From assembly GCF_900102015.1 (NCBI RefSeq), contig NZ_FNAT01000008.1, forward strand, positions 1 to 64,000: a stretch of DNA of 64,000 nt, written 5' to 3'. Positions 7,385-14,412 of the stretch are shown one piece after another. The notes under the pieces are model-generated. The model saw nothing but the letters and a program-made list of their open reading frames with translations, did not search any database and was not told the DNA's origin. Every line of letters begins with the position of its first letter. The first letter of the stretch is position 1. The translations under genes and the position numbers were made by a program. The stretch is from Limimaricola pyoseonensis (GTDB lineage Bacteria; Pseudomonadota; Alphaproteobacteria; Rhodobacterales; Rhodobacteraceae).

Positions 7385-8530
7385 TCAGCCGTCGAGCGCG
7401 TCGAAGAAGGCCTCGAAGGCGCGTTGCAGCCGCGCCCGGTCGAGCGCCGAAAAGTCCCGTGCCAGCCGCAGCTCGACCCGCCCGTCGGAGGCCGCGATCT
7501 TCGCCTCGCCCTCGGGGCGCGGCAGCCGCAGCATCGTCTTCGACACCGATTTCGGGCGCGGCTTCACGATCTTCGGGGCGCGCTGCACGAAGTCCTTCAG
7601 GATCGCCGTCTCGGCCTCGGCGTCGCGATCGGGCACGCGCTTGAGCATGCCGATCATCTCGTCGCCGAGGATCGGGTCGGCGTCGATGATCTTGAACAGC
7701 TCCAGCCCCAGCGCCCGCGGCATCGCCTCGGGGTGGCGGATCGTGCCATGGGCGCGCTCCAGCACGCGGGTGAAGCTGCGGATGTAGCTGCGCTTCTGCT
7801 TCAGCGCCGAGGCGTAGAGCTCGCCCACCGCGTCATGCGGCTTGATCCCGGTCTCGCGCGCGTAGTTCAACGCCAGCTGCGCCATCTCGCCGAAGGAGAT
7901 GTCCTTCCGCACCAGGTTCTCGTCGACCATCTTGCGGTAGAGGTCGCGCACCGGTTCCCCGCGGGGAACCATCGCCGCCGGGATCCTGGCGTAGCGCTGG
8001 TCGCCGGTCTGCTCCAGAAGTTCGCGGAACGCGGTCAGGCGGCGGAAGCCCTGGATCAGCTCGTAACCGCCGGCGCCGTCCTGCTCGACCCGGATCGGGT
8101 TCGACAGGCCGACATCGAGGATCGACTGCTTCAGCTCCTCCAGCTCCGGGTCGCGGGTCTTGGCGCGGTCGCGGGTGAGCTTGTCGGTCTTAACCGCGTC
8201 GACCGCGATCAGGTCGGTGATCAGGCCCAGCCGCTTGAGCCGGACATGCTCATGCGCGAGCTGGTCGTTCTCGGCCCGGATCCGCGCCTCCGCCTCGGCC
8301 CGGCCGCGCGCGGCGTCCGCCGTCTCGGTGATCGCCGAAGCCATCGGCCCGCGCCGGCCGGCGGCGGGGGCCGGCGCGGGCGCAGGTGCAGGCTCCGGCC
8401 GGGCCTCGGCCTTCGGCTCCGGCTTGGCCTCCGGTTCCGGCTCGGGCTTCGGCGCGGGCGTCGCGGGTGCCGCCTCGGCCTCGGGCTCGGGGTTGAAGTC
8501 GATGTCGAACATGGAGCGTTTGCGGGCCAT
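7385..8530 (-). CDS. parB: Plasmid partition protein ParB
   Basis: A 381-residue ParB. After a Pro/Glu/Ala-rich N-terminal linker (residues ~15-60) comes the ParB/Srx-like domain: VDAVKTDKLTRDRAK, LEELKQSILDVGLSNPIRV, YELIQGFRRLTAFREL. A helix-turn-helix region follows (ISFGEMAQLALNYARETG, LKQKRSYIRSFTRVLERAH). It binds parS and acts with ParA to segregate the replicon. ATG 8530 starts one base after the parA stop (TGA-G-ATG), so the two genes are translationally linked. A parS palindrome lies inside the gene at 7953-7970 and encodes the residues VPRGEP, a peptide fixed by the DNA site. Confidence 0.93.
   Translation of the reverse strand: MARKRSMFDIDFNPEPEAEAAPATPAPKPEPEPEAKPEPKAEARPEPAPAPAPAPAAGRRGPMASAITETADAARGRAEAEARIRAENDQLAHEHVRLKRLGLITDLIAVDAVKTDKLTRDRAKTRDPELEELKQSILDVGLSNPIRVEQDGAGGYELIQGFRRLTAFRELLEQTGDQRYARIPAAMVPRGEPVRDLYRKMVDENLVRKDISFGEMAQLALNYARETGIKPHDAVGELYASALKQKRSYIRSFTRVLERAHGTIRHPEAMPRALGLELFKIIDADPILGDEMIGMLKRVPDRDAEAETAILKDFVQRAPKIVKPRPKSVSKTMLRLPRPEGEAKIAASDGRVELRLARDFSALDRARLQRAFEAFFDALDG
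7953..7970. promoter_or_regulatory. parS site 3, inside parB
   Basis: Third exact copy of the 18-bp palindrome, within the parB coding sequence, where it is read in frame as part of VPRGEP. Confidence 0.85.
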
Positions 8531-8531
8531 C

Positions 8532-9827
8532 TCAGTCCTCCAGCTTGTCCCAGGCCGCGACCAGCGTGGCGCGGAACTCGTCATAGGCGCGGTCGAAGCT
8601 GGCGCGGGCGCGGCGCCAGGTCTCGCGCGTCATGTTGCGGTAGTCGATCTCGTAGACCGACGACAGGAAGCGGCCCGACTGCTCGACCGCGCGGGTCATC
8701 TCGATCGGGTGCTCGGCCACGTGTGAAGCAAAGACCTTGTGAAAGGCCTGCTGCATCGCGCGGTGCAGGTCGTTGTTCGGCTCGAACCGGGTCAGCAGGA
8801 AGCGGATGTCGGCGAAGTGCTTCTCGGGCTCGGTGCCCGCAGGCACCGCGCCGCGGAACCGGCCGAGATCCTCGAGCGCCTCCGACAGCTGGCCGATGAA
8901 GGAGGTGGTGCTGTCATATTCCCAGTAGCCGGGGCCCGAGGGGATGTAGAGCACGTCGGCCGCGAAGACCGCGTTCATCGACTGGTAGCCGATCGCCGGC
9001 GGGCAGTCGAAGATGACGATGTCGTAGGCATCGGCCGGCAGCTGCGCAAGGTAGCGCTCCACCGCCGCGAAGAACGACCATTCGGGGTTGAGGTGGCGGT
9101 ACTGCGCGGAGGCGAACTCGACGAAGGCGGCGTTGGCGCAGGAGGGCACGAGGTCGATCGTCGGCCACGAGGTCGCCTTGATGAAGTCGGTGACGCGCAG
9201 ATCGTCGAGCCCCATGCCGGTGACCGAGGGCGGCAGCTTGCGCTCGGGCAGGGCGGTGCCGCTCTCGGCGCCGCGGCCGGAGGCGTTCATCCGCTCGGTC
9301 TCGCGGATCAGGTCGCGGGCCATGATGCCCCAGACGGTGTATTCCTCGGCGACGTCCGACAGGCCCATCGAGTGCGACAGCGTCGCCTGCGGGTCGAAGT
9401 CGACGCAGAGCACGCGGTAGCCGTCGAGCGCGGCGGCATGGGCGAAGTGCAGCGCCACGGTCGACTTGCCGGCGCCGCCCTTGAAGTTGGCGACGGCGGC
9501 GCGGATCGCGCGCTTGCCGGCCGGGCGCGGCGGCAGCAGCGGCTTGCCCTTGTGCCGCAGCCGGCGACGCAGCTCGTTGATTTCCTCGAGCGAGTACCAG
9601 CGCTGGCGGCCGTCCTCCTCGACCTGGCCCTGCGGCAGCGACGGGTCGGCGGCGAGCCGGCCGCGGAAGGTCGAGGGGTTCAGCCCGAGGATCAGCTCGG
9701 CCACCTCCCAGCTCGAGAAGCGGCGCAGGTGCTTCTCGTTCTCCGGCGAGAAGGTCTGCTGCCGGATGTAGCCCTGCATCTTGAGCGACTGCGACTGCAG
9801 CCGGGCCAGGTCCGTGTGCGTGTACAT
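8532..9827 (-). CDS. parA: Plasmid partition ATPase ParA
   Basis: A 431-residue ParA of the large plasmid type. The N-terminal ~90 residues hold a MerR-like DNA-binding segment (FSSWEVAELILGLNPSTFRGRL, then RWYSLEEINELRRRL). The ATPase domain has a deviant Walker A NFKGGAGKST (~114-123), CVDFDPQATLS and Walker B DIVIFDCPPAIGYQ. With ParB it drives segregation and probably represses its own operon. An ATG at 9827 is chosen because the reading frame upstream runs through parS and because GGAGGG lies about 11 bases before it. parS site 4 is 16 bases upstream of the start, so ParB binding there could affect expression. Confidence 0.94.
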   Translation of the reverse strand: MYTHTDLARLQSQSLKMQGYIRQQTFSPENEKHLRRFSSWEVAELILGLNPSTFRGRLAADPSLPQGQVEEDGRQRWYSLEEINELRRRLRHKGKPLLPPRPAGKRAIRAAVANFKGGAGKSTVALHFAHAAALDGYRVLCVDFDPQATLSHSMGLSDVAEEYTVWGIMARDLIRETERMNASGRGAESGTALPERKLPPSVTGMGLDDLRVTDFIKATSWPTIDLVPSCANAAFVEFASAQYRHLNPEWSFFAAVERYLAQLPADAYDIVIFDCPPAIGYQSMNAVFAADVLYIPSGPGYWEYDSTTSFIGQLSEALEDLGRFRGAVPAGTEPEKHFADIRFLLTRFEPNNDLHRAMQQAFHKVFASHVAEHPIEMTRAVEQSGRFLSSVYEIDYRNMTRETWRRARASFDRAYDEFRATLVAAWDKLED

Positions 9828-9843
9828 TGTGTCTCTGCCCTCC

Positions 9844-9861
9844 GGTTCCCCGCGGGGAACC
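9844..9861. promoter_or_regulatory. parS site 4, in the parA leader
   Basis: Fourth exact copy of the 18-bp palindrome, 16 bases upstream of the parA start and partly overlapping its ribosome-binding region. This is suited to autoregulation of parAB. Confidence 0.87.
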
Positions 9862-10059
9862 GGTGATCCGGAAACCGCGGGAACGCTAATTCTTCTGATG
9901 CTCCGATCTACGCCGGAATTGCGCTTCGAGAAAACCCCGCTAATGTGGAATCCGCGAATTCGCCGGATTGGCGTCCGCGCCAGTGTCGCAAGGGCCACGC
10001 CGGGCCACGCACGATTCGTGGCCAGGGCGGACGACCGGGGGGCGAAACCGCCGCCGCAA

Positions 10060-10134
10060 GGGGGACATGATCGCGCCGCCGCACCGGAAATGGGGGACAT
10101 TTCGGCGCGAATAGGGGACATCTTGGATGTCCCC
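10060..10134. repeat. Four GGGGACAT repeats (iteron/operator candidates) upstream of the initiator gene
   Basis: GGGGACAT occurs at 10061-10068, 10093-10100 and 10114-10121, and inverted (ATGTCCCC) at 10127-10134. The last two form a palindrome with 9-base arms GGGGACATC and GATGTCCCC separated by three bases. Several copies preserve one or two extra G residues before the core. Such clustered repeats upstream of a plasmid rep gene usually bind the initiator protein for replication and autoregulation. Confidence 0.75.
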
Positions 10135-10201
10135 CAATACCAATACATACCGATTTCCATCCGGAAATGGATTGGCGCCAGGACGCCGATCCGGAGTTCG
10201 C

Positions 10202-10230
10202 TTGACAGAATCGAGTTTCCGGACGCAAAT
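10202..10230 (+). promoter_or_regulatory. Candidate promoter of the initiator gene
   Basis: A perfect TTGACA (10202-10207) is followed after 17 bases by GCAAAT, a poor -10 match. It lies downstream of the GGGGACAT repeats and about 85 bases before the initiator start. The -10 is weak, so this is tentative. Confidence 0.35.
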
Positions 10231-10314
10231 CAGGAGCAGTTGGGGAAAGGCGTTGCAAAGACGGGCCACCCTGCGAACGGTGGCCGAGCTTTCCGTTCAT
10301 CGAGGAGCAGTAAG

Positions 10315-11040
10315 GTGACCACCCCGGCGACGGGAGTGGCAATGACAGGGCGCGCCATGTTGACGACGAAGCCCGTGGGCCGGGGTGCGGCGGCCCGCAA
10401 GTACGACATCCTCACCGCGCTCGGCGCGCATGCGCTGTCGCGCGGCAAGGCCGAGCAGAAGCTGGTGCTCAGGCTGATGACGCTGATCACCGCGCGCTAC
10501 AACTGGACGCGCGAGGAGCTGGCGGTGGGCCAGCGCGAGATCGCCCGGCTCTGGGCCGTGGACGAGCGCACCGTCAAGCGCGAGATGGCCAAGCTCCGGG
10601 CGATGGGCTGGCTCAGCGTCTCGCGCGCGGGCGCGCGCGGACGGGTCACGGAATACCGGCTGGAGATCGAGCGGCTGCTCAAGGACACGCGCCCGACATG
10701 GGAGGCGGTCGGCCCCGACTTCGCGCTGCGCCTCGAGGGGCAGGAGGAGAGCCCCAAGGTGGTGCCGCTGCCGATGAAGGGCGAGGTGCCGGCGCCGGAC
10801 CTCTCGGCCGGGCACGAATGGGCGCTGGCGCAAGGCGTGCTGCATTCCGAGGACCCGGCGCTTTACGGCTCGTGGCTGCGCGGGCTCAGCCGCGAGAGCA
10901 GGGCAGGGGGGCGGCTCACGCTGGCCGCGCCCTCGCGCTTTCACGCGGCCTACGTGCAGACGCATCTGGAGCGGCGGCTGCTGGCCGCCTGCCAGTCGGT
11001 CGACGACAGCGTCAGCGAGATCGTCCTGACCGTGCGCTGA
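10315..11040 (+). CDS. DnaA-like plasmid replication initiator
   Basis: About 241 residues from GTG 10315. The first half contains a winged-helix-like DNA-binding segment (VGQREIARLWAVDERTVKREMAKLRAMGWLSV). The last ~75 residues (AGHEWALAQGVL, LYGSWLRGLS, RLTLAAPSRFHAAYVQTHLERRL) look like the N-terminal protein-interaction domain of chromosomal DnaA; there is no AAA+ ATPase. This is the composition of the DnaA-like replicase described as one of the main plasmid replication types in Rhodobacterales. GTG 10315 is chosen because GAGGAG at 10302-10307 is ideally placed; the in-frame ATG 10342 with GGGAG before it is a real alternative. It stands divergent from parAB across the putative origin. 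Confidence 0.85.
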   Translation: MTTPATGVAMTGRAMLTTKPVGRGAAARKYDILTALGAHALSRGKAEQKLVLRLMTLITARYNWTREELAVGQREIARLWAVDERTVKREMAKLRAMGWLSVSRAGARGRVTEYRLEIERLLKDTRPTWEAVGPDFALRLEGQEESPKVVPLPMKGEVPAPDLSAGHEWALAQGVLHSEDPALYGSWLRGLSRESRAGGRLTLAAPSRFHAAYVQTHLERRLLAACQSVDDSVSEIVLTVR

Positions 11041-11144
11041 GCGCCATCTTCAAGTTTTCCCGAACAGAGCCGAAGGCGCCGGGGCCCTTTCGCGCGGCCG
11101 GGCGGGCGCGCAGGATGCGTGCGATCTCAAGAAGGAGCGCGGCG

Positions 11145-11966
11145 ATGACCGACAGGACCTACTACGCCCCGACGGGCGGCCATCCCGGGCAGGAGGCGCT
11201 GCACACCGGCCGCGCCGTCTTCACCGAGGCCTATGCCGTGATCCCCAAGGGGGTGATGCGCGACATCGTCACCTCCTTCCTGCCGCATTGGGAGGGCACG
11301 CGGCTCTGGGTGCTGTCGCGGCCGCTTTCGGGCTTTGCCGAGACCTTCTCGCAATACGTGATGGAGGTGCAGCCCGGCGGCGGCTCGGACGCCCCCGAGC
11401 CGAACCGCGAGGCGCAGGGCGTGATCTTCGTGACCGAAGGCCGGATCGAGCTGACGCTCGCGGGCGAGGTCCACGCGATGGGGCAGGGGGGCTTCGCCTA
11501 CATCCCGGCCGGCACCGAATGGCGGCTGCGCGCCACCGGCGAGGCGCCGGCGCGCTTCCACTGGATCCGCAAGCGCTACGAGCCGGTCGAGGGGCTGGAC
11601 AGGCCCGAGCCCTTCGTCACCTCCGACGACGCCGTCACCCCCACCGCCATGCCCGGCACCGAGGGCCGCTGGGCCACCACGCGCTTCGTCGACCCGGCCG
11701 ACCTGCGCCACGACATGCATGTGACCATCGTCACCTTCCAGCCCGGCGGCGTCATCCCCTTCGAGGAGACCCACGTGATGGAGCACGGGCTCTACGTGCT
11801 CGAGGGCAAGGCGGTCTACCGGCTGAACCGCGACTGGGTCGAGGTCGAGGCGGGCGACTACATGTGGCTGCGCGCCTTCTGCCCGCAGGCCTGCTACGCC
11901 GGCGGGCCGGGGCCGTTCCGCTACCTGCTCTACAAGGACGTGAACCGCCACGCGGCGCTGCCCTGA
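11145..11966 (+). CDS. (S)-ureidoglycine aminohydrolase-like bicupin
   Basis: A 273-residue two-cupin protein. It starts with RTYYAPTGGHPGQ, has a first cupin around residues 70-130 (GVIFVTEGRIELTL, YIPAGTEW) and a second around 190-265 (MHVTIVTFQPGGVIPFEETHVMEHGLYVLEGKAVYRL, then GDYMWLRAFCPQACYAGG). The His/Glu pattern of the second cupin is the Mn site of ureidoglycine aminohydrolases (YlbA/UGlyAH), which release ammonia from ureidoglycine to form ureidoglycolate in allantoin breakdown. The next two genes (a 2-hydroxyacid dehydrogenase and a FAH-family hydrolase) could act on the products, but allantoinase and allantoate genes are not in the window. The GAAGGAG ribosome site fits ATG 11145. 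Confidence 0.85.
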   Translation: MTDRTYYAPTGGHPGQEALHTGRAVFTEAYAVIPKGVMRDIVTSFLPHWEGTRLWVLSRPLSGFAETFSQYVMEVQPGGGSDAPEPNREAQGVIFVTEGRIELTLAGEVHAMGQGGFAYIPAGTEWRLRATGEAPARFHWIRKRYEPVEGLDRPEPFVTSDDAVTPTAMPGTEGRWATTRFVDPADLRHDMHVTIVTFQPGGVIPFEETHVMEHGLYVLEGKAVYRLNRDWVEVEAGDYMWLRAFCPQACYAGGPGPFRYLLYKDVNRHAALP

Positions 11967-12034
11967 GCCTCGCCCCCGAGTTGACTTCCCCCCTTCCGCC
12001 GAGGCCAATGGCCCGGCTGAACAGGGAGGGGCAG

Positions 12035-12970
12035 ATGGACGTACTTGCAATCGGCGGACACGGCGAGGCCGACCGCGCGGCGCTGCGCGACGCCTTCGAG
12101 GTGGGCTTCATCGACGGCCCCGGCGATCTCGCCGGGATCGAGGAGGCCGCGCGCGCGCAGGTGCGGGCCGTGGCCTACAAGTCAGGCGCGCCGCTCGGGG
12201 CGGAGGCTTTCGACCTGCTGCCGGGGCTGGGGCTCGTCGCCAATTACGGCGTGGGCTTCGACGCGATCGACGTCGACGCCGCCCACGCGCGCGGCGTCGC
12301 GGTCAGCAACACGCCCGGCGTGCTCGATGCCGACGTGGCCGACCTGGCGGTGGCGCTGCTCACCTCGGTGCATCGCGGTCTGGGGCAGGCCGAGGCGCAT
12401 CTGCGCAGCGGCGACTGGGCGGCGGGAACGCCGCTGCCGCTGGCGCGGCGGCTGGCCGGGCGGAAGGTCGGCATCCTCGGGCTGGGGCGGATCGGGCATG
12501 CCATCGCGCGGCGGCTCGCGGCCGCCGATTGCGAGATCCACTACTGGTCGCGCCGCGAGAAGGACACGCCCGGCTGGGCGCACCACGCCACGCCCGAGGC
12601 GCTGGCCGAGGCCAGCGACGACATGGTGGTGGCGCTGGTCGGCGGGCCGGAGACGCGCGGCATGGTCTCGCGCGGGGTGATCGCGGCGCTGGGGGAGGAC
12701 GGCGTGCTGGTCAACATCTCGCGCGGCTCCTGCGTTGACGAAACCGCGCTTCTGGACGCGCTGGAGAATGGTGGTTTGCGCGGGGCCGGTCTCGACGTGT
12801 TCGAGAACGAGCCCGATATCGACCCGCGTTTCCTGCAGCTCGACAACGTCGCGCTGCAGCCGCATCGCGGCTCGGCCACGCGGGAGACGCGCGCGGCGAT
12901 GGCACGGCTGATGCGCGACAACATCGCCGCGCATCTGGCCGGGCGAAAGCTGCTCACCCCGGTCGGCTGA
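12035..12970 (+). CDS. NAD(P)-dependent D-2-hydroxyacid dehydrogenase (glyoxylate/hydroxypyruvate reductase type)
   Basis: A 311-residue enzyme. The nucleotide-binding motif VGILGLGRIGHAIARRL is near residue 150. The catalytic triad is visible: Arg in LVNISRGSCVDE, Glu in FENEPDIDP, and His in QPHRGSATRE. The N-terminal ANYGVGFDAID and VSNTPGVLDADVADLA segments are typical of glyoxylate/hydroxypyruvate reductases. It begins 68 bases after the bicupin gene on the same strand and could reduce the glyoxylate produced by ureide breakdown; that link is inferred from context. Its stop codon directly abuts the stop of the convergent FAH-family gene. Confidence 0.9.
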   Translation: MDVLAIGGHGEADRAALRDAFEVGFIDGPGDLAGIEEAARAQVRAVAYKSGAPLGAEAFDLLPGLGLVANYGVGFDAIDVDAAHARGVAVSNTPGVLDADVADLAVALLTSVHRGLGQAEAHLRSGDWAAGTPLPLARRLAGRKVGILGLGRIGHAIARRLAAADCEIHYWSRREKDTPGWAHHATPEALAEASDDMVVALVGGPETRGMVSRGVIAALGEDGVLVNISRGSCVDETALLDALENGGLRGAGLDVFENEPDIDPRFLQLDNVALQPHRGSATRETRAAMARLMRDNIAAHLAGRKLLTPVG

Positions 12971-13816
12971 TCATTTCGCCGCCACGGCCTCCTGCCGCTG
13001 GCGGCCCAGCCCCTCGACCTCGAGCTCCATCAGGTCGCCGGGGCGCAGGAAACGCTGCGGCGACATGCCCATGCCGACGCCCGACGGCGTGCCGGTGGCG
13101 ATGATGTCGCCCGGCAGCAGCCGCATGAAGCGCGACATGTAGGAGATGATCTCGGCTACCGAGAAGATCATGTCGGCGGTGCTGTCGTCCTGCACCACCT
13201 CGCCGTTCAGCGCGAGGCTGAGCCGCAGCGCCTGCGGGTCGGGCACCTCGTCGGCGGTGACGAGCCATGGGCCGATCGGCCCGAAGCCCGGCGACGACTT
13301 GCCCTTGATCCACTGGCCGCCGCGCTCGGCCTGGAAGTGGCGCTCGGAGACGTCGTTGACGACGCAGTAGCCCGCGACATGCTCGAGCGCGCGCGCCTCC
13401 GACACCTCGTAGGTCTCGCGGCCGATCACCACGCCCAGCTCCACCTCCCAGTCGGTCTGCTCGGAGCCGCGCGGGATCACCACCGCGTCGTTCGGCCCCG
13501 ACAGCGCCGAGCTGGCCTTGGAGAAGAGGATCGGCTCGCTCGGCGGCGGCTTCCCGGCCTCGGCGGCGTGGCGGGCGTAGTTCAGCCCGACGCAGTGGAA
13601 GTTCGGCACGCGCGACAGGCAGGCGCCGATCCGCTGCGGATCGGTGATCTCGCGCAGCTCCGCCGGGTCGAGCCCGCGCAGCCGGTCGAGCGTCTCGGGC
13701 CCGACCGCCGCGCCGGACAGGTCGGGCAGGTGTTCCGACAGGTCGCGCAGGCGGCCCTCGGCGTCCAGCATCGCGACCCGCTCATGGCCCAGCGGCCCGT
13801 GTCTCAGCAGTTTCAT
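12971..13816 (-). CDS. Fumarylacetoacetate hydrolase (FAH) family protein
   Basis: A 281-residue protein with the FAH C-terminal fold: NFHCVGLNYARHAAEAGKPPP, PILFSKASSALSGPNDAVVIP, the metal-ligand segment DWEVELGVVIGRETYEV, NDVSERHFQ, KSSPGFGPIGPWLVT and GDIIATGTPSGVGMG. Family members hydrolyse acylpyruvates, or act as 2,4-diketo-3-deoxy-sugar-acid hydrolases, and some are annotated as ureidoglycolate lyase. Beside the ureidoglycine-aminohydrolase-like gene that last option is attractive but unproven. The ATG at 13816 is preferred over an upstream in-frame ATG because a GGAGGG site precedes it. Confidence 0.88.
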   Translation of the reverse strand: MKLLRHGPLGHERVAMLDAEGRLRDLSEHLPDLSGAAVGPETLDRLRGLDPAELREITDPQRIGACLSRVPNFHCVGLNYARHAAEAGKPPPSEPILFSKASSALSGPNDAVVIPRGSEQTDWEVELGVVIGRETYEVSEARALEHVAGYCVVNDVSERHFQAERGGQWIKGKSSPGFGPIGPWLVTADEVPDPQALRLSLALNGEVVQDDSTADMIFSVAEIISYMSRFMRLLPGDIIATGTPSGVGMGMSPQRFLRPGDLMELEVEGLGRQRQEAVAAK

Positions 13817-13873
13817 GTCCCATTCCCTCCTTGCCGGGCGCATCCAAGCGCCCGGGCGGGGGAATGTCGAGCC

Positions 13874-14224
13874 TCAGACCAGCAGCGCGATGATGGTGAG
13901 CACCAGCGCCGTGCCGACGGTGACGGCGATCAGGATGTTGCGGTTCTTCTGCTCGGTCGAGGTCCGGCCGCCGCCATGCTCGGCCGTGACCGGCCGCTTG
14001 GCGCCCGAGGCTTGCTTGGCCTCGCCGCGAGCCGGGTTCTCGGTCTCGGCGGCCTGCGCCATCTTGACCTGTTCCTCGGTGTTGGGGTTGCCCGAGGCCT
14101 CGTCATCGGTACCGAGCGGCGAGGCGGAGGTGTCGGGGAAGCCCTTCTTGTCGCCGGCCTCGCCCGCGTCGATGTCGTGGCGCAGGCGGTCGGTGCTGTG
14201 CGGTTTCTCGTCGGTCTCGGCCAT
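13874..14224 (-). CDS. Small tail-anchored membrane protein of unknown function
   Basis: A 116-residue protein with a hydrophilic, acidic N-terminal region rich in Asp, Glu and Lys (TDRLRHDIDAGEAGDKKG) and one C-terminal membrane segment (ILIAVTVGTALVLTIIALLV). I do not recognise the family. It is divergent from the molybdoenzyme gene, with about 190 bases between them. Confidence 0.65.
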   Translation of the reverse strand: MAETDEKPHSTDRLRHDIDAGEAGDKKGFPDTSASPLGTDDEASGNPNTEEQVKMAQAAETENPARGEAKQASGAKRPVTAEHGGGRTSTEQKNRNILIAVTVGTALVLTIIALLV

Positions 14225-14412
14225 GGGGTGCCTTTCCTTGCAAGGTTGCCCGGCCAACCGGCACCGGTGGCGCGCGGTTCCCGCCGCGCCCCCCGGGGGC
14301 GACGGCGCGCCGCGGGGCGGGGCAGGGGGGGGCGCGGAACAAGCCCCCGGCACGCAGGTTCACCCCGCGAGACCCGCCGCGAGCGCGGCGCGGGGCGGAC
14401 CGGGAGGGCATC

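Larger units (their letters stand above)
9862..10314. other. Probable replication origin / regulatory region between parA and the initiator gene
   Basis: About 450 bases without a convincing gene, between the divergent parA (minus) and rep (plus) genes. It is less GC-rich than its surroundings, with AATTC- and AAAT-containing stretches, and carries the GGGGACAT repeats described separately. The TCCGGAAATGG/CCGGAAATGG pair (10085-10095 and 10160-10169) is a further short repeat. This is where the origin of a DnaA-like replicon would be expected; that function is inferred from position only. Confidence 0.6.
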
